From positions 16,123-33,286 of the forward strand of contig DKYK01000065.1 of NCBI GenBank assembly GCA_002492415.1: a stretch of DNA of 17,164 nt, written 5' to 3'. Position numbers and translations under genes: made by a program. The notes below the pieces were generated by a model, which ran no database searches, had not been told where the DNA came from, and saw only the letters and a list, made by a program, of their open reading frames with translations. Below, one piece after another: positions 1 through 6,696 of this stretch (the stretch's first letter is position 1; every line of letters begins with the position of its first letter). The DNA is from Christensenella sp. UBA7102 (GTDB taxonomy: Bacteria > Bacillota > Clostridia > Christensenellales > UBA1750).

Positions 1-27
1 AAGCTCCGGCGCGCGCCGGAGCTTTTT
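1..27. terminator. Rho-independent terminator at the 3' end of ribU
   Basis: Bases 1-24 are a perfect palindrome with a 12-base arm (AAGCTCCGGCGC and its complement), followed on the plus strand by TTTTT. It lies 10 bases beyond the ribU stop codon. The run of A's that would serve as the minus-strand T-tail is cut by the window edge. It probably works in both directions and may also end a plus-strand gene lying to the left. Confidence 0.8.
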
Positions 28-37
28 GTGTGTCCAG

Positions 38-643
38 TCAGCCCCTCCTGCCCTTGAGCAGCGGGGAGAGCTTTTTATAGATGAGGAAGGTGATGATCAC
101 CGAGAGCATTCCCTTGCAGAAAGTGAAGGGCATATTGAACCAGAGCAGCGCATCCCACAACGTCCGAACATTGGGATTAATGGCCTGATACATCGCCAGA
201 ATCGTATCCATGGGCATAAAGGCGGTGTAGACGGGGTAGACCACATAGTAGTTGGAGAACACCGAGATCGTGGACATCGCAGCAGCGCCGCACAGAGAGC
301 CGATCAGCGCGCCCCTACGGCCGCCCATGTGCTTGTAGAACATGCCGGCGGTGAACACGAAAGAGGCGCCCAATATGAAGTTGGACAGCTCGCCCACACC
401 GCCGGTCGTGGAAAAGAACAGGTTGATCAGGTTCTTGATGAGGCATACACACACGCCCCACAGCGGCCCCAGAGCGAAGGAAGCGATGAGCGCGGGCAAT
501 TCGGAGAGATCCAGTTTGATGAAACTGGGCATCAGCGGCACGTTGAAGTTGAGGAACATCAGCACCGTAGCCACGGCTCCTAACATGGCGGTGACCGTCA
601 GCTTGCGCACGGTCGGGGTACGAACGGGTTTGGATTGCGACAT
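38..643 (-). CDS. ribU: Riboflavin ECF transporter substrate-binding subunit (RibU-type)
   Basis: A 201-residue integral membrane protein, predicted to be the S component that binds riboflavin and docks onto the shared ECF energising module (EcfA1/A2/T, not in this window). The sequence has about six hydrophobic segments and the family stretch DLSELPALIASFALGP near residues 45-60, then GELSNFILGASFV near 83-95. Length matches RibU proteins (about 190-205). I chose ATG at 643 because AAAAGAGG lies 8 bases upstream. The longer reading from 739 would translate the leader between riboswitch and gene, and lacks a ribosome-binding site. The FMN riboswitch directly upstream fixes the ligand as a flavin: FMN accumulation should shut the gene down. 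It is a single-gene unit with its own terminator. Family assignment is firm; the substrate is inferred from family plus riboswitch. Confidence 0.9.
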   Translation of the reverse strand: MSQSKPVRTPTVRKLTVTAMLGAVATVLMFLNFNVPLMPSFIKLDLSELPALIASFALGPLWGVCVCLIKNLINLFFSTTGGVGELSNFILGASFVFTAGMFYKHMGGRRGALIGSLCGAAAMSTISVFSNYYVVYPVYTAFMPMDTILAMYQAINPNVRTLWDALLWFNMPFTFCKGMLSVIITFLIYKKLSPLLKGRRG

Positions 644-658
644 GGACAGACCTCTTTT

Positions 659-732
659 AAGATATGAGGGAATTTGAAGGCGCACCCATGCGGTGTTTGG
701 CGTCCATGGGCGCGGGGACTTCATCATATCTT
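659..732 (-). promoter_or_regulatory. Candidate expression platform of the FMN riboswitch
   Basis: In the transcript, AAGATATGA (732-724), which overlaps the 3' strand of riboswitch helix P1, is perfectly complementary over nine bases to TCATATCTT (667-659), directly before the ribU ribosome-binding site AAAAGAGG (658-651). The two pairings exclude each other. The intervening loop holds a further hairpin built on CCCATG/CATGGG with flanking GCG/CGC. No U-run follows it, so translational rather than termination control is suggested. The complementarity is visible; the switching role is inferred. Confidence 0.5.
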
Positions 733-846
733 CTTTCATCCGGACTGTGACCGTCGGCTCAGGAATGTCACCTGATCAGTGCGCCTGTCCGGGCGCACGC
801 GCGGGCTTCTACCGCCGATTGGGACTTTCACCCCACCCTGAAGATA
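727..846 (-). promoter_or_regulatory. FMN riboswitch (RFN element) controlling ribU
   Basis: Read on the minus strand, the segment shows the RFN conserved blocks in order: GGGTGAAAGTCCC, then TCGGCGGTAGAAGCCCGCG, then GGTGACATTCCTGAGCCGACGG, then AGTCCGGATGAAAGAAGA. The closing P1 helix is seven perfect pairs, TATCTTC (846-840) with GAAGATA (733-727). The variable hairpin arm is GTGCGCC/GGCGCAC. It lies 84 bases upstream of the ribU start codon and downstream of a TATAAT promoter. By established knowledge, FMN binding represses the downstream gene. Confidence 0.97.
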
Positions 847-884
847 GGCTGGCAGAGGAACTTCACATTCCCCTCAGCAGTTTC

Positions 885-912
885 ATTATACAACAAAAAG
901 CTTATTTTGCAA
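885..912 (-). promoter_or_regulatory. Promoter of ribU
   Basis: On the minus strand, TTGCAA (912-907) and TATAAT (890-885) are separated by 16 bases, about 40 bases before the first conserved riboswitch helix. The -10 box is perfect and the -35 box matches at five of six positions. It is back-to-back with the promoter of the isomerase operon. Confidence 0.75.
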
Positions 913-933
913 GTTGGATCCACATATTTCGCA

Positions 934-961
934 TTGACATTGCGCGAAGAGATGGTACAAT
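934..961 (+). promoter_or_regulatory. Promoter of the sugar-phosphate isomerase operon
   Basis: A perfect TTGACA (934-939) and TACAAT (956-961) with a 16-base spacer. The predicted start site, near 968, falls inside the palindromic element at 966-994, so a bound protein there would block transcription. Confidence 0.85.
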
Positions 962-965
962 ATGT

Positions 966-994
966 TTAAACATATACATGTCTGAACATGTTAA
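966..994. promoter_or_regulatory. Candidate operator, probably for the GntR-type repressor
   Basis: Two copies of the self-complementary hexamer ACATGT (976-981 and 986-991) flank CTGA, giving hexamers 10 bases apart, one helical turn. Outer arms TTAAACAT (966-973) and ATGTTAA (988-994) add further symmetry. The element starts five bases after the -10 box of a consensus promoter, the usual place for a repressor site. The adjacent GntR/UTRA gene is the obvious candidate binder; that link is inferred from position. Confidence 0.55.
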
Positions 995-1013
995 CGATAA
1001 AGGAGAGAACAGA

Positions 1014-1550
1014 ATGCAGACAAGACTGAATTTGGAAACGGGTGCGATAACCGGCGCAATGAAGCAGTCGGAGCGTCGGCTGTGCGACCTTGCAGGCGTG
1101 TTTGCCGACGAAGCGGCGCGCGCGGCGATGAATCCGGAAACGGTGGTCTATCGTGTGCAGATGCACGACGCGGAAAAAGAGGGCACGCCCGGTGGATTGC
1201 TCTTCGGTACCAGCGTTGTGATGCCCGGGAAGGTAGGCGACGAATATTTTATGACCAAGGGTCATTACCACGCCCGGCGCGACACTGCGGAATATTACTT
1301 TTGCATCGCGGGACAAGGCGCGCTGATCCTGATGCGCGAGGATGGCACCTGCTGGGCCGAGCCGATGGAGCGCGGCACGCTGCATTACATCGAACGCAGT
1401 GTGGCGCACAGGCTGGCCAACACGGGCGCGGACCCCCTGGTTGTGGGATGTTGCTGGGGCTCGGACATCGGGCATGATTATGAAAGCATCGCACGCGGCG
1501 GTTTTACCAAGCGGCTGGTGGAAATGGATGGAAAGGCGAGGCTGATCTGA
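1014..1550 (+). CDS. Cupin-type glucose-6-phosphate isomerase
   Basis: A 178-residue cytosolic enzyme predicted to interconvert glucose-6-phosphate and fructose-6-phosphate. It belongs to the metal-dependent cupin isomerase family known from archaea such as Pyrococcus furiosus, which is unrelated to classical Pgi. The cupin metal motif is visible as TKGHYHARRDTAEYYF near residues 81-96. His84, His86, Glu93 and His132 have the same 2-7-39 spacing as the metal ligands I recall for the Pyrococcus enzyme (88, 90, 97, 136). I chose ATG at 1014 because AGGAG lies at 1001-1005; the open frame runs back to 693 through promoter and riboswitch sequence. It is the first gene of the operon, and only one base separates it from the GntR-type gene. 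Paired with a second, longer member of the same family at 4208. Confidence 0.88.
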   Translation: MQTRLNLETGAITGAMKQSERRLCDLAGVFADEAARAAMNPETVVYRVQMHDAEKEGTPGGLLFGTSVVMPGKVGDEYFMTKGHYHARRDTAEYYFCIAGQGALILMREDGTCWAEPMERGTLHYIERSVAHRLANTGADPLVVGCCWGSDIGHDYESIARGGFTKRLVEMDGKARLI

Positions 1551-1551
1551 T

Positions 1552-2283
1552 ATGGCGGGCATCATCAATGAACATTCCGCACTGCCGTTGAACAGGCAGG
1601 TGGAGAACTACCTGCGCACCCTGGTGCAGGAGGAAAAGTACCGAAAGGGGCAGCTGCTGCCCACTGAGATCCAGTTGGCGGAGGACCTGGGCGTGGCGCG
1701 CAATACCGTGCGCACCGCGATGGATAAGCTGGTGCGAGAGGGCGTCATTACGCGCAAAAAAGGCGTGGGAACGCAGGTGAACCGCGCGCCCATCGTCACG
1801 GATCTGACGCGCTGGAACTCTTTTTCCCTGGAGCTGGGCGACCAGATGCACACCCTGTCGCGCTCGGTGTCCTATCAGCCGGTCGACCGCGAGGTGGGAG
1901 CGGCTCTGGGCCTGCTGCCCGGCCAGCAGGCGCTGTGTCTGCAGCGGCTCAAGGGCATCGAAAACGAGCCGATGGTGCTGTTGGTCAGCTATTTTCCACG
2001 AGAACTGAACATTGCGCCGGATGAGAAGTTTGAGGGCAGGCTCTACCAGGTACTCTACGAAAAGTACGGTGTGCGGCCCGTGCGCTCCTGCGAGGAAATC
2101 GGCGCCTTTTCTGCCTCCCAGGAGTTGAGCCGCAAGCTTGCTCTGGCCCGCGACATACCTGTGCTCTACCGCAAGCGCCGCGTGCTGGACGGCAATGGAA
2201 ACCTCATTGAACTGGCCTTCGCGTTTTACCGCGCAGACCGGTTTGTCTACCAGATTGACATTCCGATGGAGGGGAGTTTATGA
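1552..2283 (+). CDS. GntR-family transcriptional regulator (HutC/UTRA subfamily)
   Basis: A 243-residue DNA-binding regulator. An N-terminal winged helix-turn-helix spans about residues 10-75, with the typical PLNRQVENYLRTLV opening, LPTEIQLAEDLGVARNTVR for the recognition helix, and GVGTQV in the wing. A C-terminal UTRA effector domain spans about 95-240, with the usual ALGLLPGQQALCLQRLK stretch. UTRA regulators typically sense a sugar phosphate or similar small metabolite and fall off DNA when it binds. The gene sits inside the operon it probably controls, one base after the isomerase stop codon, and its own stop overlaps the next start as ATGA. The palindromic element at 966-994 is its most likely operator. 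The effector is not predictable from sequence; a hexose phosphate is a reasonable guess from the neighbours. Confidence 0.9.
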   Translation: MAGIINEHSALPLNRQVENYLRTLVQEEKYRKGQLLPTEIQLAEDLGVARNTVRTAMDKLVREGVITRKKGVGTQVNRAPIVTDLTRWNSFSLELGDQMHTLSRSVSYQPVDREVGAALGLLPGQQALCLQRLKGIENEPMVLLVSYFPRELNIAPDEKFEGRLYQVLYEKYGVRPVRSCEEIGAFSASQELSRKLALARDIPVLYRKRRVLDGNGNLIELAFAFYRADRFVYQIDIPMEGSL

Positions 2284-4007
2284 GCAATTACGACAGATTC
2301 CCTACTGTACGCGTGCCCTATGCGCTGCATGAGGGCTATGCACGCATCGCGGCAGTGCTCCAGCAGGCGTTGGGCGGCGAAGCGGATGCAGTGCTCGTGA
2401 TAGACGGCTATCCCGGCACGCGCTGGGATGAGATCGTGGGTGGGCTGATGGAACACCTGATGTTCTCAAATATCATCGACGCGGAACAGGCCAATTTGCC
2501 CAATGAACACATCGCACACATGCTGCAGCGCAATCTGACGGACGACAGGGTATTTGGCGTGCTTTCCTGCCATAAAATCGAGGAATTTTTTGATGAAAAG
2601 AAGCTGGAGGTGCTGCGCAGACGCGCGGAAGGCGGCAAGGGCCTGACGCTGGTATATGGCGTGGGCGCCTCGCTGGTAACCAGAGGGGACGTCGCCGTAT
2701 ACGCGGACCTCGCTCGCTGGGAGATCCAGCAGCGCTATCGCTCGGGTGAGATCGGAAACTGGTGCGCCGATAACCGGGAGGAGGAAACGCTGCGCAAGTA
2801 CAAGCGCGGTTTCTTTGTGGACTGGCGCGTCAATGACCGGCATAAGCACGCGCTGCTGCCGGAATTGGATTATATATTGGAAACCAACACGCAAGACCAC
2901 CCCGTGATGATCGCGGCCAAGGATGCGCAGGCAGCTTACGCGCTCACGGCGCATCGACCCTTCCGCGTGGTGCCCTATTTTGATCCCGGCGTATGGGGTG
3001 GGCAGTGGATGAAGCGCGCCTGCGGGCTGGACGCAGAAAAGGCCAACTACGCGTGGAGCTTTGACGGCGTTCCCGAGGAGAACTCCCTGCTGCTCGAACA
3101 TGACGGCGTGGTGATGGAGCTTCCCGCAATCAACCTGGTGCACGAGCAGCCCCGCGCGCTGCTGGGCGAAAAGGTGCATGCGCGTTTCGGCGCAGAATTT
3201 CCGATTCGCTTTGATTTTCTGGACACCGTGGAGGGACAAAACCTTTCGCTGCAGGTGCACCCGCTTACTGAATACATTCAGCAGAATTTCGGCATGCACT
3301 ATACGCAGGATGAGAGCTACTACATATTGGATGTCAAGCCCGGCGCGAACGCTTGCGTGTATCTGGGCGTCAAAAACGGCGTGGAGCCGGAAAAAATGCT
3401 GGATGCGCTGGAACAGGCGCAGCACACGGGGGAGTTTGATGCGGAGCAGTACGTCAACCGTATTCCCGCAAAGAAGCACGACCATTTTCTCATCCCGGCG
3501 GGCACGGTGCACTGCTCGGGAAAGGACGCGATGGTGCTGGAGATCAGCGCCACGCCGTATATCTTTACCTTCAAACTCTGGGACTGGAATCGCGTGGGAC
3601 TGGACGGCATGCCCCGCCCCATCCATTTAGAGCATGGGCGCCCCAATATACAGTTTGACCGCGACACCGATTATGTGCTGCGCGAGCTGGTGAACCGTAT
3701 AGATCCCATCGCGGAAGGAGACGGCTGGCGCGAGGAGAGAACGGGTTTGCATGAGCGCGAGTTCATCGAGACGAGACGGCACTGGTTTACCAAAGCCGTT
3801 CCTCATGATACCTGCGGCGTGGTCAATATGCTCAATCTGGTGCAGGGATCGGCCGCCGTGGTGGAGAGTCCCGAGGGTGCGTTCGAGCCCTTTGTTGTGC
3901 ACTATGCCGAGACGTTCATCGTGCCCGCGGCAGTGGGGGCATATACCGTTCGCCCTGCGGTGGAAGGCGAAGCATGCGCCACGATGAAGGCATACGTTCG
4001 GAGTTGA
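2280..4007 (+). CDS. Class I mannose-6-phosphate isomerase with an extra N-terminal domain
   Basis: A 575-residue protein predicted to interconvert mannose-6-phosphate and fructose-6-phosphate. The isomerase part starts near residue 227 (PYFDPGVWGGQWM) and shows the zinc site: Gln325 and His327 in LSLQVHPLTEY, Glu345 in DESYYILDV, and His411 in IPAGTVHCSG. Arg438 lies in the family WDWNRVGLDG stretch. Typical class I enzymes are about 300-400 residues, so residues 1-225 are additional. That part contains VLVIDGYPGTRWDEI (38-52) and LTLVYGVGASLV (122-133), which look like a nucleoside-kinase-like alpha/beta fold without an intact P-loop. I recall similar long isomerases in Bacteroidota and Clostridia. 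Start and stop overlap: ATG at 2280 shares bases with the GntR-type stop, implying translational coupling. The isomerase call is strong; the N-terminal role is unknown. Confidence 0.85.
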   Translation: MSNYDRFPTVRVPYALHEGYARIAAVLQQALGGEADAVLVIDGYPGTRWDEIVGGLMEHLMFSNIIDAEQANLPNEHIAHMLQRNLTDDRVFGVLSCHKIEEFFDEKKLEVLRRRAEGGKGLTLVYGVGASLVTRGDVAVYADLARWEIQQRYRSGEIGNWCADNREEETLRKYKRGFFVDWRVNDRHKHALLPELDYILETNTQDHPVMIAAKDAQAAYALTAHRPFRVVPYFDPGVWGGQWMKRACGLDAEKANYAWSFDGVPEENSLLLEHDGVVMELPAINLVHEQPRALLGEKVHARFGAEFPIRFDFLDTVEGQNLSLQVHPLTEYIQQNFGMHYTQDESYYILDVKPGANACVYLGVKNGVEPEKMLDALEQAQHTGEFDAEQYVNRIPAKKHDHFLIPAGTVHCSGKDAMVLEISATPYIFTFKLWDWNRVGLDGMPRPIHLEHGRPNIQFDRDTDYVLRELVNRIDPIAEGDGWREERTGLHEREFIETRRHWFTKAVPHDTCGVVNMLNLVQGSAAVVESPEGAFEPFVVHYAETFIVPAAVGAYTVRPAVEGEACATMKAYVRS

Positions 4008-4207
4008 GACTGCCTCCCTGCGGCGCAAGCTCTCCCCAACAAAGCCAAGAAGAGCATGCGAAAGGGACCGGCGTTGGCCATTTCCGCATGCTCCGGTTCC
4101 GCCCGACGGGCAGAACCATACTCCATCCGCCTCGGCCTGCGCCCGAGCCACCTTCCTCAAAGGGGAAAGCATTGCGCATGCCGTCACATTCAACACAGGA
4201 GGTAACC
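4008..4207. other. Structured intergenic region, possible dispersed-repeat remnant
   Basis: A 200-base gap inside the isomerase operon with no convincing gene. It holds two inverted repeats: GAGCATGCG (4052-4060) with CGCATGCTC (4085-4093), extended by AAA/TTT across one bulged base, and GGTTC (4095-4099) with GAACC (4113-4117) enclosing GCCCG/CGGGC. A short TTCC/GGAA hairpin lies near 4151-4166. Neither large hairpin is followed by a T-run, so they are not terminators. The texture resembles the palindromic intergenic repeats scattered in many gut Clostridia, but a repeat cannot be demonstrated from one copy. Confidence 0.4.
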
Positions 4208-4984
4208 ATGATCGACGTTGGTTTTGACATCCGGCCCACGGAGCACCCCATGGGCTTTGCATATGGTCCCGGCGTATTCGGCCCCGAGGTGGAACTGCGC
4301 CGCCTGGACGCCATCCGGAAATCTCTGCGCGATCCCGGCTGCCCCGGTCCGGACCCCGTCTACGCAATCGCGATGGATGTGGGCCGTCAGGAGGACCGAC
4401 CCGCAATGCTGGCGCGCAACCTGCTCTACGGTGCGGTGACTTACGCCAGCGGCCGCCTGGGTCGGGAACCCGTGCGCTCACAGGGGCACATTCATGCAGT
4501 CAGTGCGTCCTGCGGCTCGTCCACGCCCGAGGTCTATGAGATTTGGTCTGGCCGGGCGGTGATCTATATGCAGGAGCGCGACACCGACGACCCCGGCCGC
4601 TGCTACGCGGTGGAGGCCGGACCCGGTCAGGTGGTCGTGGTGCCGCCCTATTGGGCGCATGCCACCATCTCTGCCGATCCCGGCCAGCCCCTCACCTTCG
4701 GCGCGTGGTGCGTGCGCGACTATGGCTTCGTGTATGACGGCGTGCGCGCGCACGGCGGCATGGCCTTCTTCCCGCTTCTGCGGCAGGACGGCGGGCTGGA
4801 CTGGCTGCACAACGACGCCTACCGCCCCTGCACGCTGATTCGCAAGCAGCCGGAACTCTATACGCAGCTCGGTCTGCGGCAGGAGGAACCCATCTATACG
4901 CAGTTCGTGCGCAATCCCGACGCCTTCCTTTTCGTCTCCAAGCCGCAGACAGCGCAGGAGGTTTGGATGAACTTTACGCCGTAA
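4208..4984 (+). CDS. Second cupin-type glucose-6-phosphate isomerase (long form)
   Basis: A 258-residue member of the same metal-dependent cupin isomerase family as the gene at 1014, but with about 80 extra N-terminal residues. The motif SQGHIHAVSASCGSSTPEVY (91-110) carries His94, His96 and Glu108. VVVPPYWAHATI (143-154) supplies His151. The loop between HxH and Glu is five residues longer than in the 1014 protein. Residues 20-60 carry the family opening (PGVFGPE, then DPGCPGPDPVYAIAMDVG). I chose ATG at 4208 because CAGGAGGT ends six bases upstream; the open frame extends back into the preceding gap without support. No promoter is evident in the gap, so it is probably the last gene of the operon. 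It may act on a different phosphorylated sugar from the first copy; that is inference. Confidence 0.85.
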   Translation: MIDVGFDIRPTEHPMGFAYGPGVFGPEVELRRLDAIRKSLRDPGCPGPDPVYAIAMDVGRQEDRPAMLARNLLYGAVTYASGRLGREPVRSQGHIHAVSASCGSSTPEVYEIWSGRAVIYMQERDTDDPGRCYAVEAGPGQVVVVPPYWAHATISADPGQPLTFGAWCVRDYGFVYDGVRAHGGMAFFPLLRQDGGLDWLHNDAYRPCTLIRKQPELYTQLGLRQEEPIYTQFVRNPDAFLFVSKPQTAQEVWMNFTP

Positions 4985-5000
4985 AAAAAGAGAAAATAAT

Positions 5001-5033
5001 AAAGAAAAGAGGGGGAGATTCCCTCTTTTCTTT
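5001..5033. terminator. Bidirectional terminator ending the isomerase operon
   Basis: AAAGAAAAGAGGG (5001-5013) pairs perfectly with CCCTCTTTTCTTT (5021-5033) over 13 bases with a 7-base loop. The A-rich and T-rich arms provide U-runs in both directions. It lies 17 bases after the long isomerase and 4 bases beyond the stop of the minus-strand membrane protein. Confidence 0.9.
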
Positions 5034-5036
5034 GTG

Positions 5037-5843
5037 TTAACCAGGCTTTTTTTCACGTCTGCATCCCCATAGGCCGCCGAATAGCAAACTTGCATGCAAT
5101 GGAAGCATTCGCAAGTCATAAACGATCCAGTTGATTGGCGCCGGTGCGAAGGCCAGCCCCTCGATACCGCTTATGGCCGCACCCCATTGCGCAAGCTGAA
5201 GCGCGACGCCCAGTGTACCCAACGCAATCAGGCAGATTCCTGCGGTCTGGCTGCGCGAAAACAGAGGCGCCAGCGCAAAGCCGCTCAGGCAGCGCGCCAG
5301 CGGCACGAGCACGTACATCGCCAGGAGACTCAACGAGGTACGGTGCGCGGGGGATGCAATGCGAAGAGTGTAAAGACCGTCGTAGAGCCACTCGCAGCAG
5401 GCAGCCAGCAACGCCAATCCACAGAGCAGCGCCGCAGCTTTGGGACGGAAACGGAACGTCTTTTTGCGCAGAAGCCCCTCTGCCGCTTCAATCAGCCCAA
5501 TGCCAGTGAACACCGGAATGAGCCGACTCAGCTGTGCCCGCCGTTCAGGATAGGGCGAGAATCCCCACGGGGTTCCGCTTTGCAGCCAGAGCAACGCACA
5601 GAGCAACAGAGCCGGGAGCCATTCCAGCGGAGCAAAGCGGTAATTTAGCGCATCCATCAGCGCCAGCGCCAGCCCGAACAACACGCCGAAGAGCAGCGGA
5701 GAGAAGGACGCGGCGGGCACCAGATCCAGCGTTTCCTGATCCAGCTGGACGCGCGGCCCAATCAACAGGGAGACATACAATGTCAGGGTCAACAGCAGCA
5801 GAAAGCCCAATGCGAACCAAACCCGGCGCGCGGAATCCTTCAC
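5037..5843 (-). CDS. Unrecognised multi-pass membrane protein
   Basis: A 268-residue hydrophobic protein that I do not recognise. About seven membrane segments are visible, near residues 9-28, 48-66, 71-88, 105-122, 134-152, 170-193 and 201-222, with another hydrophobic stretch near 240-260. The loops are short. The C-terminus, CRREKKPG, is positively charged and so probably cytoplasmic. The start is GTG at 5843, preceded by GGAGGTG with a 7-base gap. It follows the frameshifted secreted-protein gene by 32 bases with no terminator between them, so the two may share a transcript. No catalytic motif is apparent. Codon composition matches the surrounding G+C-rich genes. Confidence 0.75.
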   Translation of the reverse strand: MKDSARRVWFALGFLLLLTLTLYVSLLIGPRVQLDQETLDLVPAASFSPLLFGVLFGLALALMDALNYRFAPLEWLPALLLCALLWLQSGTPWGFSPYPERRAQLSRLIPVFTGIGLIEAAEGLLRKKTFRFRPKAAALLCGLALLAACCEWLYDGLYTLRIASPAHRTSLSLLAMYVLVPLARCLSGFALAPLFSRSQTAGICLIALGTLGVALQLAQWGAAISGIEGLAFAPAPINWIVYDLRMLPLHASLLFGGLWGCRREKKPG

Positions 5844-5875
5844 CCCGATTCACCTCCATAGCTTGTTGGAACCGA

Positions 5876-6590
5876 TCATCGGAAAAAACTCAGTGACGCA
5901 GTTGCAATCCCACCGTCGCTCGTGTATCCCGTTGTCAGTGCCTCATAGGTTGCCGTGGAGATCGACCACCACGTCGGGTTTTCGGCGTACCGTGTGTAGA
6001 CGCGACCACTCACTGGACTTCCAATGGTTTCATCACGGGAGTTGTCCTGCATGGAAACGACGCCCCAAGCATCATGCTTCATCCGCATGCTGGTTGCAGA
6101 GACAGACGAAGAATGAACGACCATCTTGTGCTGTGCCTTGTTAAAGCGGGTATGTGCGATCTGATAGTTATTTTCAAACTTATAGTCGTAATAAATGTAC
6201 ACATATGCGGTCAGTGATTGGGTACTCTGCGAATCAGATTCTTCCCGTGTGTCCTGATAATCAGCGGCTATGGTGACGTACGACTCAATCATTCCGTCCT
6301 CTGTGACGGTGCGTCCAGTTAAAAGTGTGGCTGTTTTTACTGGGTCGGCGTCATCGGACGAATCGGAATGGGCAAGGCAGGGGGGATTAAAATTGACAGT
6401 GTAGTTCAACCCCATACTTTTTGCCATAGAACTGCGTTGGTCGACGTGGTTCATAAGCAATTCATCTAGCTGATCATCGGTTAGGGCATCCACATCAATA
6501 CTAGGAGATTTCAGAAGCAGCGCAGATCGAGGGTACGAGGGAGAGACAGAGCATTGAGAGCGTGAGAATCATGACAATAATCTTTTTCAT
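5876..6590 (-). pseudogene. Secreted protein gene with signal peptide and body in different frames
   Basis: From ATG at 6590 (GAGAGGG 8 bases upstream) the frame encodes a clean signal peptide, MKKIIVMILTLSMLCLSLVP then SICAASEIS, and hits TAG at 6503-6501. The body, 205 residues from GTG at 6493 to TGA at 5876, lies one frame on and has no good start of its own. Dropping one A from the AAA at 6509-6511 would join them as AAS-ESPSIDVDALTDDQL, with Ala-x-Ala-like cleavage. A +1 ribosomal shift at TCC-TAG would give AASEIS-SIDVDALT. The body is rich in Ser/Thr/Tyr with no Cys-rich or catalytic signature apart from scattered residues, and ends in a beta-strand-like stretch. I do not recognise the family. 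It is more A+T-rich than its neighbours. It may be a recent pseudogene, a sequencing error or a programmed shift. Confidence 0.7.
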
Positions 6591-6651
6591 AAAGTAAACC
6601 CTCTCTTTCTATTCGTATGGTAGCACTGGTAGAGAATAGATCATTTCCCAT
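6511..6651 (-). CDS. Candidate 46-residue leader ORF overlapping the signal peptide
   Basis: ATG at 6651 is preceded by GGAGGT (6664-6659) with an optimal 7-base gap, a better site than that of the signal-peptide ORF it overlaps. The peptide begins MGNDLFSTSATIRIEREGLL and ends LDLRCF. Its TGA (6513-6511) falls exactly on the AAA run where the signal and body frames would have to join. It has no recognisable domain. It could be a translated leader, a coupling device, or chance. The start codon lies in the centre of the palindrome at 6643-6658. Confidence 0.35.
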   Translation of the reverse strand: MGNDLFSTSATIRIEREGLLYEKDYCHDSHALNALSLPRTLDLRCF

Positions 6652-6658
6652 GGGAAAT
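6643..6658. promoter_or_regulatory. Perfect 16-base palindrome in the secreted-protein leader
   Basis: ATTTCCCATGGGAAAT is fully self-complementary. It lies about 40 bases downstream of the predicted start site and spans the leader ORF start codon. It may be a protein-binding operator; as RNA it would form a stem with almost no loop, so DNA binding is more likely. Confidence 0.45.
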
Positions 6659-6696
6659 ACCTCCATTTAATTGTTTTGGAAATTTTTTACAATATT

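Noticed and set aside
693..1013. Upstream extension of the first cupin isomerase
   Set aside because: It overlaps the FMN riboswitch and two promoters, and ATG at 1014 has AGGAG at the right distance.
2466..3626. A 386-codon open frame on the minus strand inside the mannose-6-phosphate isomerase gene
   Set aside because: It is antisense to a gene with clear catalytic motifs, has no ribosome-binding site, and its product is a low-complexity mix of His, Arg and Val typical of shadow frames in G+C-rich DNA.
4094..4118. GGTTC/GAACC hairpin considered as a terminator within the isomerase operon
   Set aside because: No T-run follows on either strand, and a real terminator is present after the last gene at 5001-5033.
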